From contig CAJTUC010000017.1 in assembly GCA_910579395.1 (NCBI GenBank), forward strand, positions 19,072-83,071: 64,000 bases of DNA. The letters run 5' to 3'. The notes beneath the pieces were generated by a model. The model made no database searches and was not told the origin of the DNA. It saw nothing but the letters and a program-made list of their open reading frames with translations. Positions 41,400 to 49,701 of the stretch are shown here, in pieces (the stretch's first letter is position 1; the number at the start of each line of letters is the position of its first letter). Source of the DNA: an uncultured Lachnospiraceae bacterium. Its GTDB lineage: Bacteria; Bacillota; Clostridia; Lachnospirales; Lachnospiraceae. A program made the translations under genes and the position numbers.

Positions 41400-42839
41400 A
41401 TGGGTGTATTAGAAGGATTGGAACCGGTACCGGTATTTCACTTTTTTGAAGAAATCTGTAAAATACCGCACGGTTCCGGTAACGAAGCGGCAATCAGCGA
41501 TTACCTGAAAAAGTTTGCCGATGAGAGGGGACTTTTTTGTATACAGGATGAATGGAAGAATATTATCATTGTCAAAGAGGCAGTTCCCGGAAAGGAAGCG
41601 GAAGAGACGCTCATATTGCAGGGACATATGGACATGGTAGCCGTTAAGGCGCCGGACTGCGCTATCGATATGCAAAAAGAACCGCTGCGCCTTAACGTGG
41701 ACGGTGATTTCATTTTTGCGGAGGGAACAAGCCTCGGCGGTGATGATGGAATTGCGGTCGCTTATATACTGGCGTTGCTGGATTCCAAAGAGATTCCTCA
41801 TCCGCGGCTGGAGGCCGTTCTGACCGTAGGGGAAGAGGTCGGCATGGACGGTGCAAGAGAAATCGATCTGTCCATGTTGAAGGGACGCCGAATGCTGAAT
41901 CTGGATAACGAAGAAGAGGGCGTTCTGCTTACGAGCTGTGCGGGCGGACTGAGGGCAGACTGCAAGCTTCCGATAGCATGGGAAAAAAGAAGCGGAAGTG
42001 TGCTGCATATACAGGTAATGGGATTACAGGGCGGCCATTCCGGTGCGGAGATCATCAAAGAAGGCGGTAATTCCAATTGTCTGATGGGACGTGTGCTGGA
42101 TGCACTCGTTCGGGAAACTTCATCCTCTTTGCTCAGCATGGAAGGCGGACTTGCGGACAATGCCATCCCGAGGCAGACTGATGCCCGCATTATGATAAGA
42201 GAAGAAGAGAAAGAAAAGAGTCTGGAGATTCTCCGCAGTATGGAAGAGGCGTTCAGGCAGGAACTGGCAGTCAAGGACCCCGGTGTCCGAGTCGCGGCAG
42301 AGGAAGAAGGAGAGCAGACGGCGGACTGTTTACAGGCGGAGAGCATGAAAAAGGCAGTATCTTATCTGCTGGCAATGCCGAACGGTATCCAGGCGATGAG
42401 CGCCGATGTGGAAGGGCTGGTAGAGACTTCTTTGAATCTTGGCATGATGAAACTCACGAAAGAACATCTCCGTCTGACCTATGCCGTCAGAAGTTCTCTG
42501 GAGAGCGGGAAAGCGGCGGTGCGCGGTAAAATGTCCGCAATTTCCGAACTGGCGGGTGCAGAGATGGAAGTGCATGGGGAGTATCCGGGCTGGGCTTATC
42601 GGAAAGATTCTCCGCTGCGCGATAAAATGATAAGGCTTTACGAGAAGCTGTATGGTAAAAAGCCAAAGGTGCAGGCAATTCACGCCGGCCTTGAATGCGG
42701 CCTGTTCGCCGGAAAATTACCGGGCCTTGACTGCATTTCCTATGGTCCGGACATGAAGGGAATCCACACAACGGAAGAGGTTTTGAGTATATCCTCTGTC
42801 AGGAGGGTGTGGGAGTATCTTCTTGAAATATTAAAATAA
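41400..42839 (+). CDS. pepD: Aminoacyl-histidine dipeptidase (M20 family)
   Basis: This 479-residue zinc dipeptidase of the PepD type cleaves Xaa-His and other dipeptides in the cytoplasm. It opens LEPVPVFHFFEEICKIPHGS, typical of PepD. The metal site includes GHMDMVAVK (about residue 76), EGTSLGGDDGIAVA (about 107), GEEVGMDGA (about 145) and the late HAGLECG (about 425). A dimerisation lid domain lies between (VMGLQGGHSGAEIIKEGGNS). ATG 41400 follows AAAGGAG. It probably shares no operon with rplT because a terminator intervenes. Confidence 0.94.
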   Translation: MGVLEGLEPVPVFHFFEEICKIPHGSGNEAAISDYLKKFADERGLFCIQDEWKNIIIVKEAVPGKEAEETLILQGHMDMVAVKAPDCAIDMQKEPLRLNVDGDFIFAEGTSLGGDDGIAVAYILALLDSKEIPHPRLEAVLTVGEEVGMDGAREIDLSMLKGRRMLNLDNEEEGVLLTSCAGGLRADCKLPIAWEKRSGSVLHIQVMGLQGGHSGAEIIKEGGNSNCLMGRVLDALVRETSSSLLSMEGGLADNAIPRQTDARIMIREEEKEKSLEILRSMEEAFRQELAVKDPGVRVAAEEEGEQTADCLQAESMKKAVSYLLAMPNGIQAMSADVEGLVETSLNLGMMKLTKEHLRLTYAVRSSLESGKAAVRGKMSAISELAGAEMEVHGEYPGWAYRKDSPLRDKMIRLYEKLYGKKPKVQAIHAGLECGLFAGKLPGLDCISYGPDMKGIHTTEEVLSISSVRRVWEYLLEILK

Positions 42840-42845
42840 AGGCAC

Positions 42846-42874
42846 TTGACGTTTTTACTCAGGAAGGGTAGACT
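42846..42874 (+). promoter_or_regulatory. Possible promoter of the thioesterase gene
   Basis: TTGACG (42846-42851) and TAGACT (42869-42874) are 17 bases apart, 41 bases before the start codon. The -10 is weak. Confidence 0.45.
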
Positions 42875-42915
42875 AATAACTAGGGTTAATATGACAGGAA
42901 AGGAAATGTTTGTAA

Positions 42916-43329
42916 ATGACGGCCTATGAGCATCAGGCACAGTATTATGAGACCGACCAAATGGGAATCATTCATCATTCCAATTATATCAGATGGATGG
43001 AATCTGCCAGAATCTGGTGGATGCAGCAGGCAGGCATCGATTATGGGAAGATGGAAGAGGCCGGTATCATCAGCCCGGTGGTAGGCGTTTCCTGTCAGTA
43101 TAAGTCAATGGTGCATTTCGGTGACACCGTATTGGTCGCATTAAAGATTGAGAAGTACAATGGTGTAAAACTTTCTTTATCTTATAGGGTTACGGATAAG
43201 GAAAGCGGGGAGTTAAGGATGACTGGAAACAGCGAGCACTGTTTTATGGACAGAGGCGGACGTTTGGTCTCTTTAAAAAAGGAATATCCGGATTATGATG
43301 AGGCTTTTGTGAGGGAATTAAGAGCATGA
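42916..43329 (+). CDS. Acyl-CoA thioesterase, 4HBT (YbgC/FadM) type
   Basis: This 137-residue hot-dog fold enzyme is expected to hydrolyse acyl-CoA thioesters. The signature YETDQMGIIHHSNYIRWMES near residue 10 contains the catalytic Asp and the HxxY segment of the YbgC group, and MVHFGDTVLVALKIEKYNGV is the second conserved strand. The acyl substrate cannot be told from sequence. ATG 42916 follows AGGAAAGGAAATG with normal spacing. The EAL-protein gene begins 24 bases downstream, so the two are likely co-transcribed. Confidence 0.9.
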   Translation: MTAYEHQAQYYETDQMGIIHHSNYIRWMESARIWWMQQAGIDYGKMEEAGIISPVVGVSCQYKSMVHFGDTVLVALKIEKYNGVKLSLSYRVTDKESGELRMTGNSEHCFMDRGGRLVSLKKEYPDYDEAFVRELRA

Positions 43330-43353
43330 TTATGATGCGGCAGGGGTATAGGT

Positions 43354-44685
43354 ATGAAAGAAACAAAAGACATCTTAACAGGATTGGACCGGTATGAGGA
43401 ATTTTTAAAGAAGCTGGATTTGGAAATTAAGAAACTGGATGATTATCGGATAGCAATCATCTATACGGACATTAAGCATTTCAAGTATATTAATGATACG
43501 CTTGGATACCAGCGCGGCGATATGCTGCTAAAGGAATTTGTCACTCAGGTAACGAAAGATAATTCCCATATGTTATGTGCGGCGAGAGTGGTATCGGATA
43601 ATATCGTTCTGGCAGTCCGACTGGAAAACAACATTTCTAATGACAATTTTCGCGAGTTTATTCATCAAAGCAATAGAGAGATGGAAGACAAGTTTCGGGA
43701 GGAATATTTGGCTGCAAGGCTGAAATTCTGTACGGGTATCAGTTTTATTGAAAAGAATGACAGGAGCCTGGACCCGGCAACAGCGGTTTCTAACGCCAAT
43801 CTGGCAAGGAAAATGGCAAAGGAAATGAAGGATGACTGTTGTGTGGTATTTGACCGTAGAATGGTCGAGGGAATTAAAAAAGAGGTAGAGATAACTTCTT
43901 CTTTGTCCAAAGCGATTGCGAACGGAGAATTAAAAGTTTATTATCAGCCCAAAATGGAAACCGGTTCTCTTCGGATGGAAGGCGCAGAGGCTCTGATTCG
44001 CTGGCAGAAGCCGGATGGACGTTTTATTTATCCGGATGAATTTATTCCGTTCATTGAACGGAGTGGGCAAATTGTGGAATTGGATTATTTCGTATACCGG
44101 GAGGTCTTCAAGTTCATTGCCGGACGTATGCGGGAAAATAAACCAATCGTGCCGATTTCGGTCAATGTTTCCAGAGAACATTTGAGCAAAATGGAGATTT
44201 TGCCGTATGTACGCTCTTTGTTTGAGGAATATCGGATTCAGCCGAATCTGATAGAATTTGAACTGACGGAGAGTATTTATATTGAGAATACCGAGAAAGC
44301 TCTGCAGTTGATAGAGGGACTTCATGAGATGGGAACGAAAGTATCGATGGATGATTTTGGTTCCGGTTATTCTTCTCTGAATCTGCTGAGCAGGCTGCCG
44401 ATTGATATTATCAAATTGGACAAGGTCTTTCTGCAGGATGAGGAAGCAGAGAATCGTTTGAAAGAAAATGATAAAATTATTATTTCTTGTATTATCGACA
44501 TGGCGAGGAAGCTGAGCATTACATCATTATGCGAAGGCGTGGAAACGCCGGAGCAGAGCGATTATCTTTCACAGATAGGCTGTGAGCTTCAGCAGGGATA
44601 TTATTTTTCAAGACCGATTCCGGAGTCCGACTTTGAGATATTTATAGACCAGGGCTGTCCGGTGGGAGATTTGGTGATAGCATAA
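43354..44685 (+). CDS. EAL-domain c-di-GMP phosphodiesterase with degenerate GGDEF domain
   Basis: This 443-residue cytoplasmic protein consists of a GGDEF-like domain (residues 1-185: IYTDIKHFKYINDTLGYQRG) and an EAL domain (190-435). The GGDEF active-site position reads ARVVSDNIV, so cyclase activity should be lost; such domains often sense GTP. The EAL domain keeps its key residues: EGAEALIRW (about 209), PISVNVSREHLSK, FELTESIYIENTE, SMDDFGSGYSSLN, KLDKVF and CEGVETPEQ. It should hydrolyse c-di-GMP to pGpG. There is no membrane segment or PAS domain. A GGDEF cyclase lies at 57530, so both arms of c-di-GMP signalling are present in the window. Confidence 0.92.
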   Translation: MKETKDILTGLDRYEEFLKKLDLEIKKLDDYRIAIIYTDIKHFKYINDTLGYQRGDMLLKEFVTQVTKDNSHMLCAARVVSDNIVLAVRLENNISNDNFREFIHQSNREMEDKFREEYLAARLKFCTGISFIEKNDRSLDPATAVSNANLARKMAKEMKDDCCVVFDRRMVEGIKKEVEITSSLSKAIANGELKVYYQPKMETGSLRMEGAEALIRWQKPDGRFIYPDEFIPFIERSGQIVELDYFVYREVFKFIAGRMRENKPIVPISVNVSREHLSKMEILPYVRSLFEEYRIQPNLIEFELTESIYIENTEKALQLIEGLHEMGTKVSMDDFGSGYSSLNLLSRLPIDIIKLDKVFLQDEEAENRLKENDKIIISCIIDMARKLSITSLCEGVETPEQSDYLSQIGCELQQGYYFSRPIPESDFEIFIDQGCPVGDLVIA

Positions 44686-44747
44686 TGTCTCTGGCTGTTT
44701 TATGAAAAGATGAAAAAGTTTTTTAAAAAGACAAAAAATGAATAAAT

Positions 44748-44778
44748 AAAAAGCAGCCATTTTGTAAGGCTGCTTTTT
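44748..44778. terminator. Bidirectional terminator between EAL gene and tRNA-Pro
   Basis: AAAAAGCAGCC and GGCTGCTTTTT form an 11-bp stem with a 9-nt loop, giving a T-run on both strands. It serves the EAL gene on + and the tRNA on -. Confidence 0.85.
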
Positions 44779-44785
44779 ATGCGAA

Positions 44786-44858
44786 TCGGAATGACAGGAC
44801 TTGAACCTGCGGCCTCTACTTCCCTAAAGTAGCGCTCTACCACCTGAGCCACATCCCG
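44786..44858 (-). tRNA. tRNA-Pro (anticodon AGG)
   Basis: On the minus strand the acceptor stem CGGGATG pairs with CATTCCG (one G-U), with discriminator A. The D arm is GGCTC...GAGC, the anticodon stem CTACT/AGTAG closes the loop TTAGGGA, and the T loop is GGTTCAAGTCC. The anticodon at loop positions 3-5 is AGG, decoding proline CCU/CCC; G37 and the C1-G72 pair are typical of tRNA-Pro. CCA is not encoded (TTC follows the discriminator). The AGG anticodon is less usual than TGG in bacteria. Confidence 0.93.
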
Positions 44859-44943
44859 AAAGCATTTATCATTATATCTGATTTGAAAGAAAAAAGCAAG
44901 TCAAACTTTAAAAATAAAAGTTTTTTGAGAAGGAGAGAAGTTT

Positions 44944-45240
44944 GTGATCGATAAGAAAACATTCCATCCGCTCAATTATATCAAGAAAGAAGAGTATTCC
45001 GGGAGCATGGAAGGGATGCGGTATATGCTGAAGCGGGTAAAAGGTGAAGAGAGCGATCTGATCAAAGTAACGATCTGGCCGGAACCTTACGGAGTCAATA
45101 AGACACCGGAAGAGGAGAAACAGTCGATCGAGGTGCCGCTCAATGAGGAAGGTGTTGGGCAGGCGGCAGACTGGCTGAATGAACAATATGAAGAACAGAA
45201 AGAGAGATGGAAAGGAAGCCTGCGGAAATCGTGGGTTTAA
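44944..45240 (+). CDS. Conserved-type 98-residue protein, unknown function
   Basis: This is a small soluble protein starting at GTG 44944 with AAGGAG upstream. It reads MIDKKTFHPLNYIKKEEYSG, KGEESDLIKVTIWPEPYGVN and VGQAADWLNEQYEEQKERWK: a beta-rich first half and a helical C-terminus. I recall similar Clostridial proteins of this size, sometimes labelled acetyltransferase without good reason; I see no GNAT motif. The next gene (MATE) begins four bases after its stop, so the pair is an operon. Function unknown. Confidence 0.78.
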   Translation: MIDKKTFHPLNYIKKEEYSGSMEGMRYMLKRVKGEESDLIKVTIWPEPYGVNKTPEEEKQSIEVPLNEEGVGQAADWLNEQYEEQKERWKGSLRKSWV

Positions 45241-45243
45241 TTT

Positions 45244-46623
45244 ATGAAGATGAAAACAGGAACAAAGAATGCGACTTATGAAATGGATATGTGCAGCGGT
45301 TCTATCTTGGGAAAGATTCTTTTATTTGCGCTGCCTCTTATGTGCTCCAGTCTGCTGCAGTTACTTTTCAATGCTGCGGATATCATTGTTGTTGGAAGGT
45401 TTGCGGGCGATAATTCGCTTGCCGCGGTCGGTTCGACTTCGTCGCTGATCAATCTGCTGACGAATTTCTTCATGGGCCTGTCGGTCGGCGCCAATGTGCT
45501 CGTTGCGCGTTTCTTTGGCGCCAGGAACCAGAAGGAGCTGACAGAAACGGTCCATACGGCGATGACCCTCAGCCTGTACAGCGGTATTCTTTTAACGCTT
45601 ATCGGTCTGGTGGGGGCAAAACAGATTCTGATCTGGATGAATACGCCGGCAGATGTACTTCCGCTTGCGACGCTCTATCTGCGGATTTATTTTCTGGGAA
45701 TGACGGCAATGATGCTTTATAACTTCGGAAGTGCGATCCTGCGCGCCATCGGGGATACGAAGCGGCCGTTATATTATCTGACGATCGCGGGCGTTATCAA
45801 TGTATTGCTGAATCTGCTGTTCGTTGTCGTGTTTCAAATGGACGTGGCGGGCGTTGCGGCGGCAACGGCAATCTCTCAGTGCATTTCCGCGGTACTGATC
45901 ATCCGCTGTATGATGAAAGAGCAGGGAAGCATCCATCTTGAATTGTCCGCGCTGCGCGTGAATGGTGATAAGTTCAAAAGGATTCTGCAGATTGGGCTTC
46001 CGGCCAGTTTTCAGGGAATCCTGTTTTCCTTCTCCAACGTTATCATTCAATCGTCGGTCAATTCTTTCGGTGCCGTGACCGTCGCGGGTAATTCGGCGGG
46101 AGCCAATATTGAAGGTTTTGTTTATGTTTCCATGAACGCATTCCATCAGGCGGCGATTTCTTTTACGAGCCAGAATGTGGGAGCGGCGAAATATGAACGG
46201 GTCAATAGGATTCTTTATACGGCGGAGCTCTGCGTCATCGTGGCGGGTGTGGTATTCGGGAATCTGGCGGTGTTCTTCGGTTATCCGCTGCTTCGTATGT
46301 ATACGACGAGCCCGGCGGTCATGGAAGCGGGTATGCAGCGAATGGAGATCATATGCAGGTTCTATGCGTTCTGCGGCATGATGGATGTTATGGTAGGCGC
46401 TCTGCGGGGCCTGGGCTATGCGGTTATGCCGATGATCGTATCGCTGATCGGCGCCTGCGGCCTGCGGCTTTTCTGGATATTTACGTTTTTCCGTATGGAG
46501 CAGTTCCATACGGTGACATCGCTGTATCTGACCTATCCGGCGAGCTGGCTTCTGACTTTTCTGGCGCATGTAGGCTGCTTTATCGTCGTGCGCCGTAAAC
46601 TGGCAAAAAAATGGGGCGCCTGA
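45244..46623 (+). CDS. MATE-family efflux transporter
   Basis: This 459-residue exporter has twelve predicted helices. The N-terminal half contains ILLFALPLMCSSLLQLLFNA, ADIIVVGRFAGDNSLAAVGS and GLSVGANVLVARFFGARNQK; the second half contains ASFQGILFSFSNVIIQSSVN and SFTSQNVGAAKYERVNRIL. These are classical MATE features. It starts at ATG 45244 (MKMKTG), four bases after the small upstream gene, and ends on a strong hairpin. The substrate is unknown and no regulator is adjacent. It is one of three MATE genes in the window. Confidence 0.93.
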   Translation: MKMKTGTKNATYEMDMCSGSILGKILLFALPLMCSSLLQLLFNAADIIVVGRFAGDNSLAAVGSTSSLINLLTNFFMGLSVGANVLVARFFGARNQKELTETVHTAMTLSLYSGILLTLIGLVGAKQILIWMNTPADVLPLATLYLRIYFLGMTAMMLYNFGSAILRAIGDTKRPLYYLTIAGVINVLLNLLFVVVFQMDVAGVAAATAISQCISAVLIIRCMMKEQGSIHLELSALRVNGDKFKRILQIGLPASFQGILFSFSNVIIQSSVNSFGAVTVAGNSAGANIEGFVYVSMNAFHQAAISFTSQNVGAAKYERVNRILYTAELCVIVAGVVFGNLAVFFGYPLLRMYTTSPAVMEAGMQRMEIICRFYAFCGMMDVMVGALRGLGYAVMPMIVSLIGACGLRLFWIFTFFRMEQFHTVTSLYLTYPASWLLTFLAHVGCFIVVRRKLAKKWGA

Positions 46624-46640
46624 CGCCCCATTCTGCATTT
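46609..46640. terminator. Terminator between MATE and DegV genes
   Basis: AATGGGGCG and CGCCCCATT pair across a CCTGA loop that spans the MATE stop codon. The MATE stop TGA is in the loop. T-rich sequence follows on + and an A-rich region on the other side gives a T-run for the minus-strand gene. Confidence 0.75.
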
Positions 46641-46661
46641 CATGATTTTGGTATGTTCTTT

Positions 46662-47549
46662 TTAATTTTCTCTTTTTTTTCCCCAGAAAAATAATGCGAC
46701 GGTGCCGGGGCCCGTATGGCTGCCGATGGTGGCTCCAATCGGATTAATCTCCACTTTTCCGCGCAGCTTGGGAAAACGTTCCTCAATGCGTGCGGTGACT
46801 GCCTGTGCATCTTCCATGCAGGCGGACTGGCTGATAAAACATTTGCCGGCGTAGTCCGTGCCATCCTGTGCATTCTCTTCCATTTGTTCTACAATCCGTT
46901 CGATGACCTTCTTTTTGGTCCTGATCTTTTCTCTCGGAATCAGGCGGCCTTCAAAATTCACGTTCAAAAGAGGACAAATGCTGAGTACCGTTCCGATAAA
47001 GCCGCTCGCTTTGGAAATCCTGCCGCCTTTGATATAAAAGGTCAGGTCGGTGGAGAAGAACCAGTGCTGCAGGCGGAGTTTATTTTCTTCAGCCCAGTCG
47101 TGCAGCGCATCCAGTTCCATACCGGAATCCCGCATGTCCGCAAGCGTTTCCATCAGTAATCCGTATCCGCTGGAAGCAGCGAGAGAATCGACCACATAAA
47201 TTTTGCGGTCGGGATATTTTTCGGCGAGGATGTCCCTTGCAACGCAGGCGGAATTGTAGGTTCCGGAAATACCGCTGGAAAGGGTAAGGTGTAAAATATC
47301 TTTGCCGCTTTGCAGCATCGTCTCAAAATATTCTTCATATTCACCAATCGTGATCTGGGATGTTTTCGTATCGGCGCCTTCGGACATTCTGCGGTACAAT
47401 GTTTCGGGCGGAACGGACTCGCCCATGTCGTCGAGATACTCTTTTCCGGCCAGTTCAAAATGAAAACAGATATAATGGATATCTCTCTGTTCAAAACGTT
47501 CTTTGGATAAATCGGCTGTTGAAGAACAGCTCAGGTAATAGTTTGTCAT
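46662..47549 (-). CDS. DegV family fatty-acid-binding protein
   Basis: This 295-residue protein has the DegV two-domain fold: MTNYYLSCSSTADLSKERFE (start), KTSQITIGEYEEYFETMLQS, HLTLSSGISGTYNSACVARD and LTFYIKGGRISKASGFIG. In Firmicutes such proteins (FakB) hand fatty acids to the kinase FakA; several paralogues per genome select different chains. The lipid specificity here is unknown and no FakA gene is adjacent. The start at complement 47549 follows AAAAGGAGG; 12 codons of open frame upstream are not coding. Confidence 0.92.
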   Translation of the reverse strand: MTNYYLSCSSTADLSKERFEQRDIHYICFHFELAGKEYLDDMGESVPPETLYRRMSEGADTKTSQITIGEYEEYFETMLQSGKDILHLTLSSGISGTYNSACVARDILAEKYPDRKIYVVDSLAASSGYGLLMETLADMRDSGMELDALHDWAEENKLRLQHWFFSTDLTFYIKGGRISKASGFIGTVLSICPLLNVNFEGRLIPREKIRTKKKVIERIVEQMEENAQDGTDYAGKCFISQSACMEDAQAVTARIEERFPKLRGKVEINPIGATIGSHTGPGTVALFFWGKKREN

Positions 47550-47612
47550 GGAATGCCTCCTTTTCTGATATTCCGATTTTATCACGCCGAACTTTCAGAT
47601 GCAATGAAAATG

Positions 47613-47641
47613 TAGACGGGGATTTGGAAAAAGTGTATAAT
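47613..47641 (+). promoter_or_regulatory. Promoter of the chemoreceptor gene
   Basis: TAGACG (47613-47618) and TATAAT (47636-47641) are 17 bases apart, 39 bases before the start codon. This is a vegetative-type promoter rather than a sigma-D flagellar one. Confidence 0.6.
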
Positions 47642-47679
47642 AGAATACGGTAAATGCGTACATATGGGGGAGAAGGTAC

Positions 47680-49701
47680 ATGAGAACGATAAAGGGGAAG
47701 CTGATTGCGACGATATCGATGGCGGCGGTCATTATTCTGCTGGCCGGTTCCATTGGAAGCTATCTGATCGCGAACAGCGTTGTGAACAAAAAGGTAAAGG
47801 AACTGCAGTCCGAGAAGGCGCGGGAGACGGCGGAAGAAATGAGCGGCTGGCTGTCCGGGCAGATTGCGTGGGTGCAGGAGAATGCCAATACCTATGAACT
47901 GAAAATGCAGCAGGAATCTTATGAAGAGATAAAAGAGTATCTTGCGAAAAGGCTTGCGGCATCGGGTGATGTCATAATGGATGCTTATTACGGTTTTGAA
48001 GACCATACGATGCTGATCATCAATTCGGAAGTAGGAAGCGATTATGACTGCTGTGAGCGCGGCTGGTACAGGCAGGCGAAGGAAAACGGGAAAGTTGTGG
48101 TAACAGATCCGTATATGGATGCTTTTACGGGAAGAATCGTTGTAACGATAGCGGCCCCCATACATAATGAGGCCGGCGGGATAGTCGGTGTGTGCGGTGC
48201 GGATATTATGATTGAAGAGTTGGTCGGTGTACTGGACTCTTTGGAAGAAGAGCAGGGTGGGTACGGTTTTATTGTGGACAGTGCCGGTTGTTTTGTGGCG
48301 CACCGGAACGAGGAATTTCTGCCCAAAGGCGATGTGCCCGTTGCGATTTCCGACGCGGCAGGCGGCGTATTATCCGATGTTGCGGCTTTGCTCTCTGAGG
48401 GAAAGGGCATCGTTTTATGTAAAGATTATGACGGGGAAGAGAAATATTTTGCCATCGCTTCGATGCGAAATTGTGACTGGGCGGTAGGAGTCGTCATACC
48501 AAGAATGGTTGTCGCCGGTGAACTGCATCTTTTGGTGCTTACGTCAGTATTTATTTGTGTTATGGGGATGTTTTTGATCATCGGAAGCGTGACTCTTGCC
48601 GCACACAGACTGCTTTCTCCCATTGCCGACTTAAAACAGTTTGCGAGCGGCGACTTTAGAGAGGAAGCAGAAGAGCAGGGCAGGAAAAGGCATGTGGTAG
48701 GTGAAGGATTTAAGGATGAGCTGGAAGAAATCGAACATGCGACGAAATCTGTCAGGAAGCAGATTCGGGAATCAATTCTCGGCATAAAAGACGAAGCGGC
48801 GGGAATTGAAAATATTGCGTCGGAAGCATACAGTAACATGGCGGATTTGAATAATGGGCTGGACGAGATGGACCAGATTGTCGTAGCCGTTACACAGAAA
48901 GTGAATGAGGTGGCGGATGTGACATCGACCATCAGTCAGGCGAGTTCTGAGATCGGCATTGTCGTGGACAGCGTATCGACGAAGGCGGCGGAGGCGGCCG
49001 ATGCTTCCGGTCAGATCAATGTTCGTGCGGAAGGCCTGCTGCAGACGACGACCGAAGCAAAGAGCCGGGCCAGCCTGATTTACCGTAAAGTGGAAAAGGA
49101 ATTGGAAGCGGCGCTTGTGAAGGTGGAGAAGATAGAAGTCATTAAGACGCTCTCGCTGGAGATTCTGAGTATCGCATCGCAGACAAACCTGATCGCACTC
49201 AACGCTTCCATAGAAGCAGCCAGAGCAGGGGAGGCCGGGAGAGGCTTTGCGGTTGTGGCAGAGGAAGTCAGAAAGCTGGCAGAGGATTCCAGAAGGGCGG
49301 TTGATAATATCCAGTCGGTCATCAATGAAGTGGTCGAGTCGGTCATGGCATTGAAAGAAAGCTCCGGAACTTTGCTGGATTTTATGCAGGAGCATGTTAT
49401 CCATGATTATCATACAATGCTGGATACGGCGAAACAGTATAAAGAAGATGCAGTCTTTTATGACGGCATTGCAAGTGACCTGGGCGCTTCGGCACAGCAG
49501 ATGGGAGCATCCATTGAAGAAATGCTGGCATCTTTGCAGACCGTTACGGACATGAATGAGGTCATGGTACACGATATCGGCGATGTGGCATCCGCCATGC
49601 AGAATACGAATGTCAGCTCCGAAGAGATTTTACGGCAGATGGCAATATTAGAGCGCAGCAGCCGTTCTCTCCGGGCAATCGTGGATGGTTTTAAGGTTTA
49701 A
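47680..49701 (+). CDS. Methyl-accepting chemotaxis protein with Cache sensor
   Basis: This 673-residue transmembrane receptor has TM1 at about 9-31, an extracytoplasmic Cache sensor (about 40-275: WYRQAKENGKVVVTDPYMDA, GRIVVTIAAPIHNEAGGIVG, CGADIMIEELVGVLDSLEEE), TM2 at about 285-308, and a long cytoplasmic coiled coil. The signalling hairpin tip ASQTNLIALNASIEAARAGE, then GRGFAVVAEEVRKLAEDS, is near residues 498-535. The HAMP region is poorly conserved. The ligand is unknown; the dCache-type fold often binds amino acids or small acids. No flagellar or che genes lie in the window. Its 3' end overlaps the convergent symporter gene by 11 bases with no visible terminator. Confidence 0.94.
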   Translation: MRTIKGKLIATISMAAVIILLAGSIGSYLIANSVVNKKVKELQSEKARETAEEMSGWLSGQIAWVQENANTYELKMQQESYEEIKEYLAKRLAASGDVIMDAYYGFEDHTMLIINSEVGSDYDCCERGWYRQAKENGKVVVTDPYMDAFTGRIVVTIAAPIHNEAGGIVGVCGADIMIEELVGVLDSLEEEQGGYGFIVDSAGCFVAHRNEEFLPKGDVPVAISDAAGGVLSDVAALLSEGKGIVLCKDYDGEEKYFAIASMRNCDWAVGVVIPRMVVAGELHLLVLTSVFICVMGMFLIIGSVTLAAHRLLSPIADLKQFASGDFREEAEEQGRKRHVVGEGFKDELEEIEHATKSVRKQIRESILGIKDEAAGIENIASEAYSNMADLNNGLDEMDQIVVAVTQKVNEVADVTSTISQASSEIGIVVDSVSTKAAEAADASGQINVRAEGLLQTTTEAKSRASLIYRKVEKELEAALVKVEKIEVIKTLSLEILSIASQTNLIALNASIEAARAGEAGRGFAVVAEEVRKLAEDSRRAVDNIQSVINEVVESVMALKESSGTLLDFMQEHVIHDYHTMLDTAKQYKEDAVFYDGIASDLGASAQQMGASIEEMLASLQTVTDMNEVMVHDIGDVASAMQNTNVSSEEILRQMAILERSSRSLRAIVDGFKV

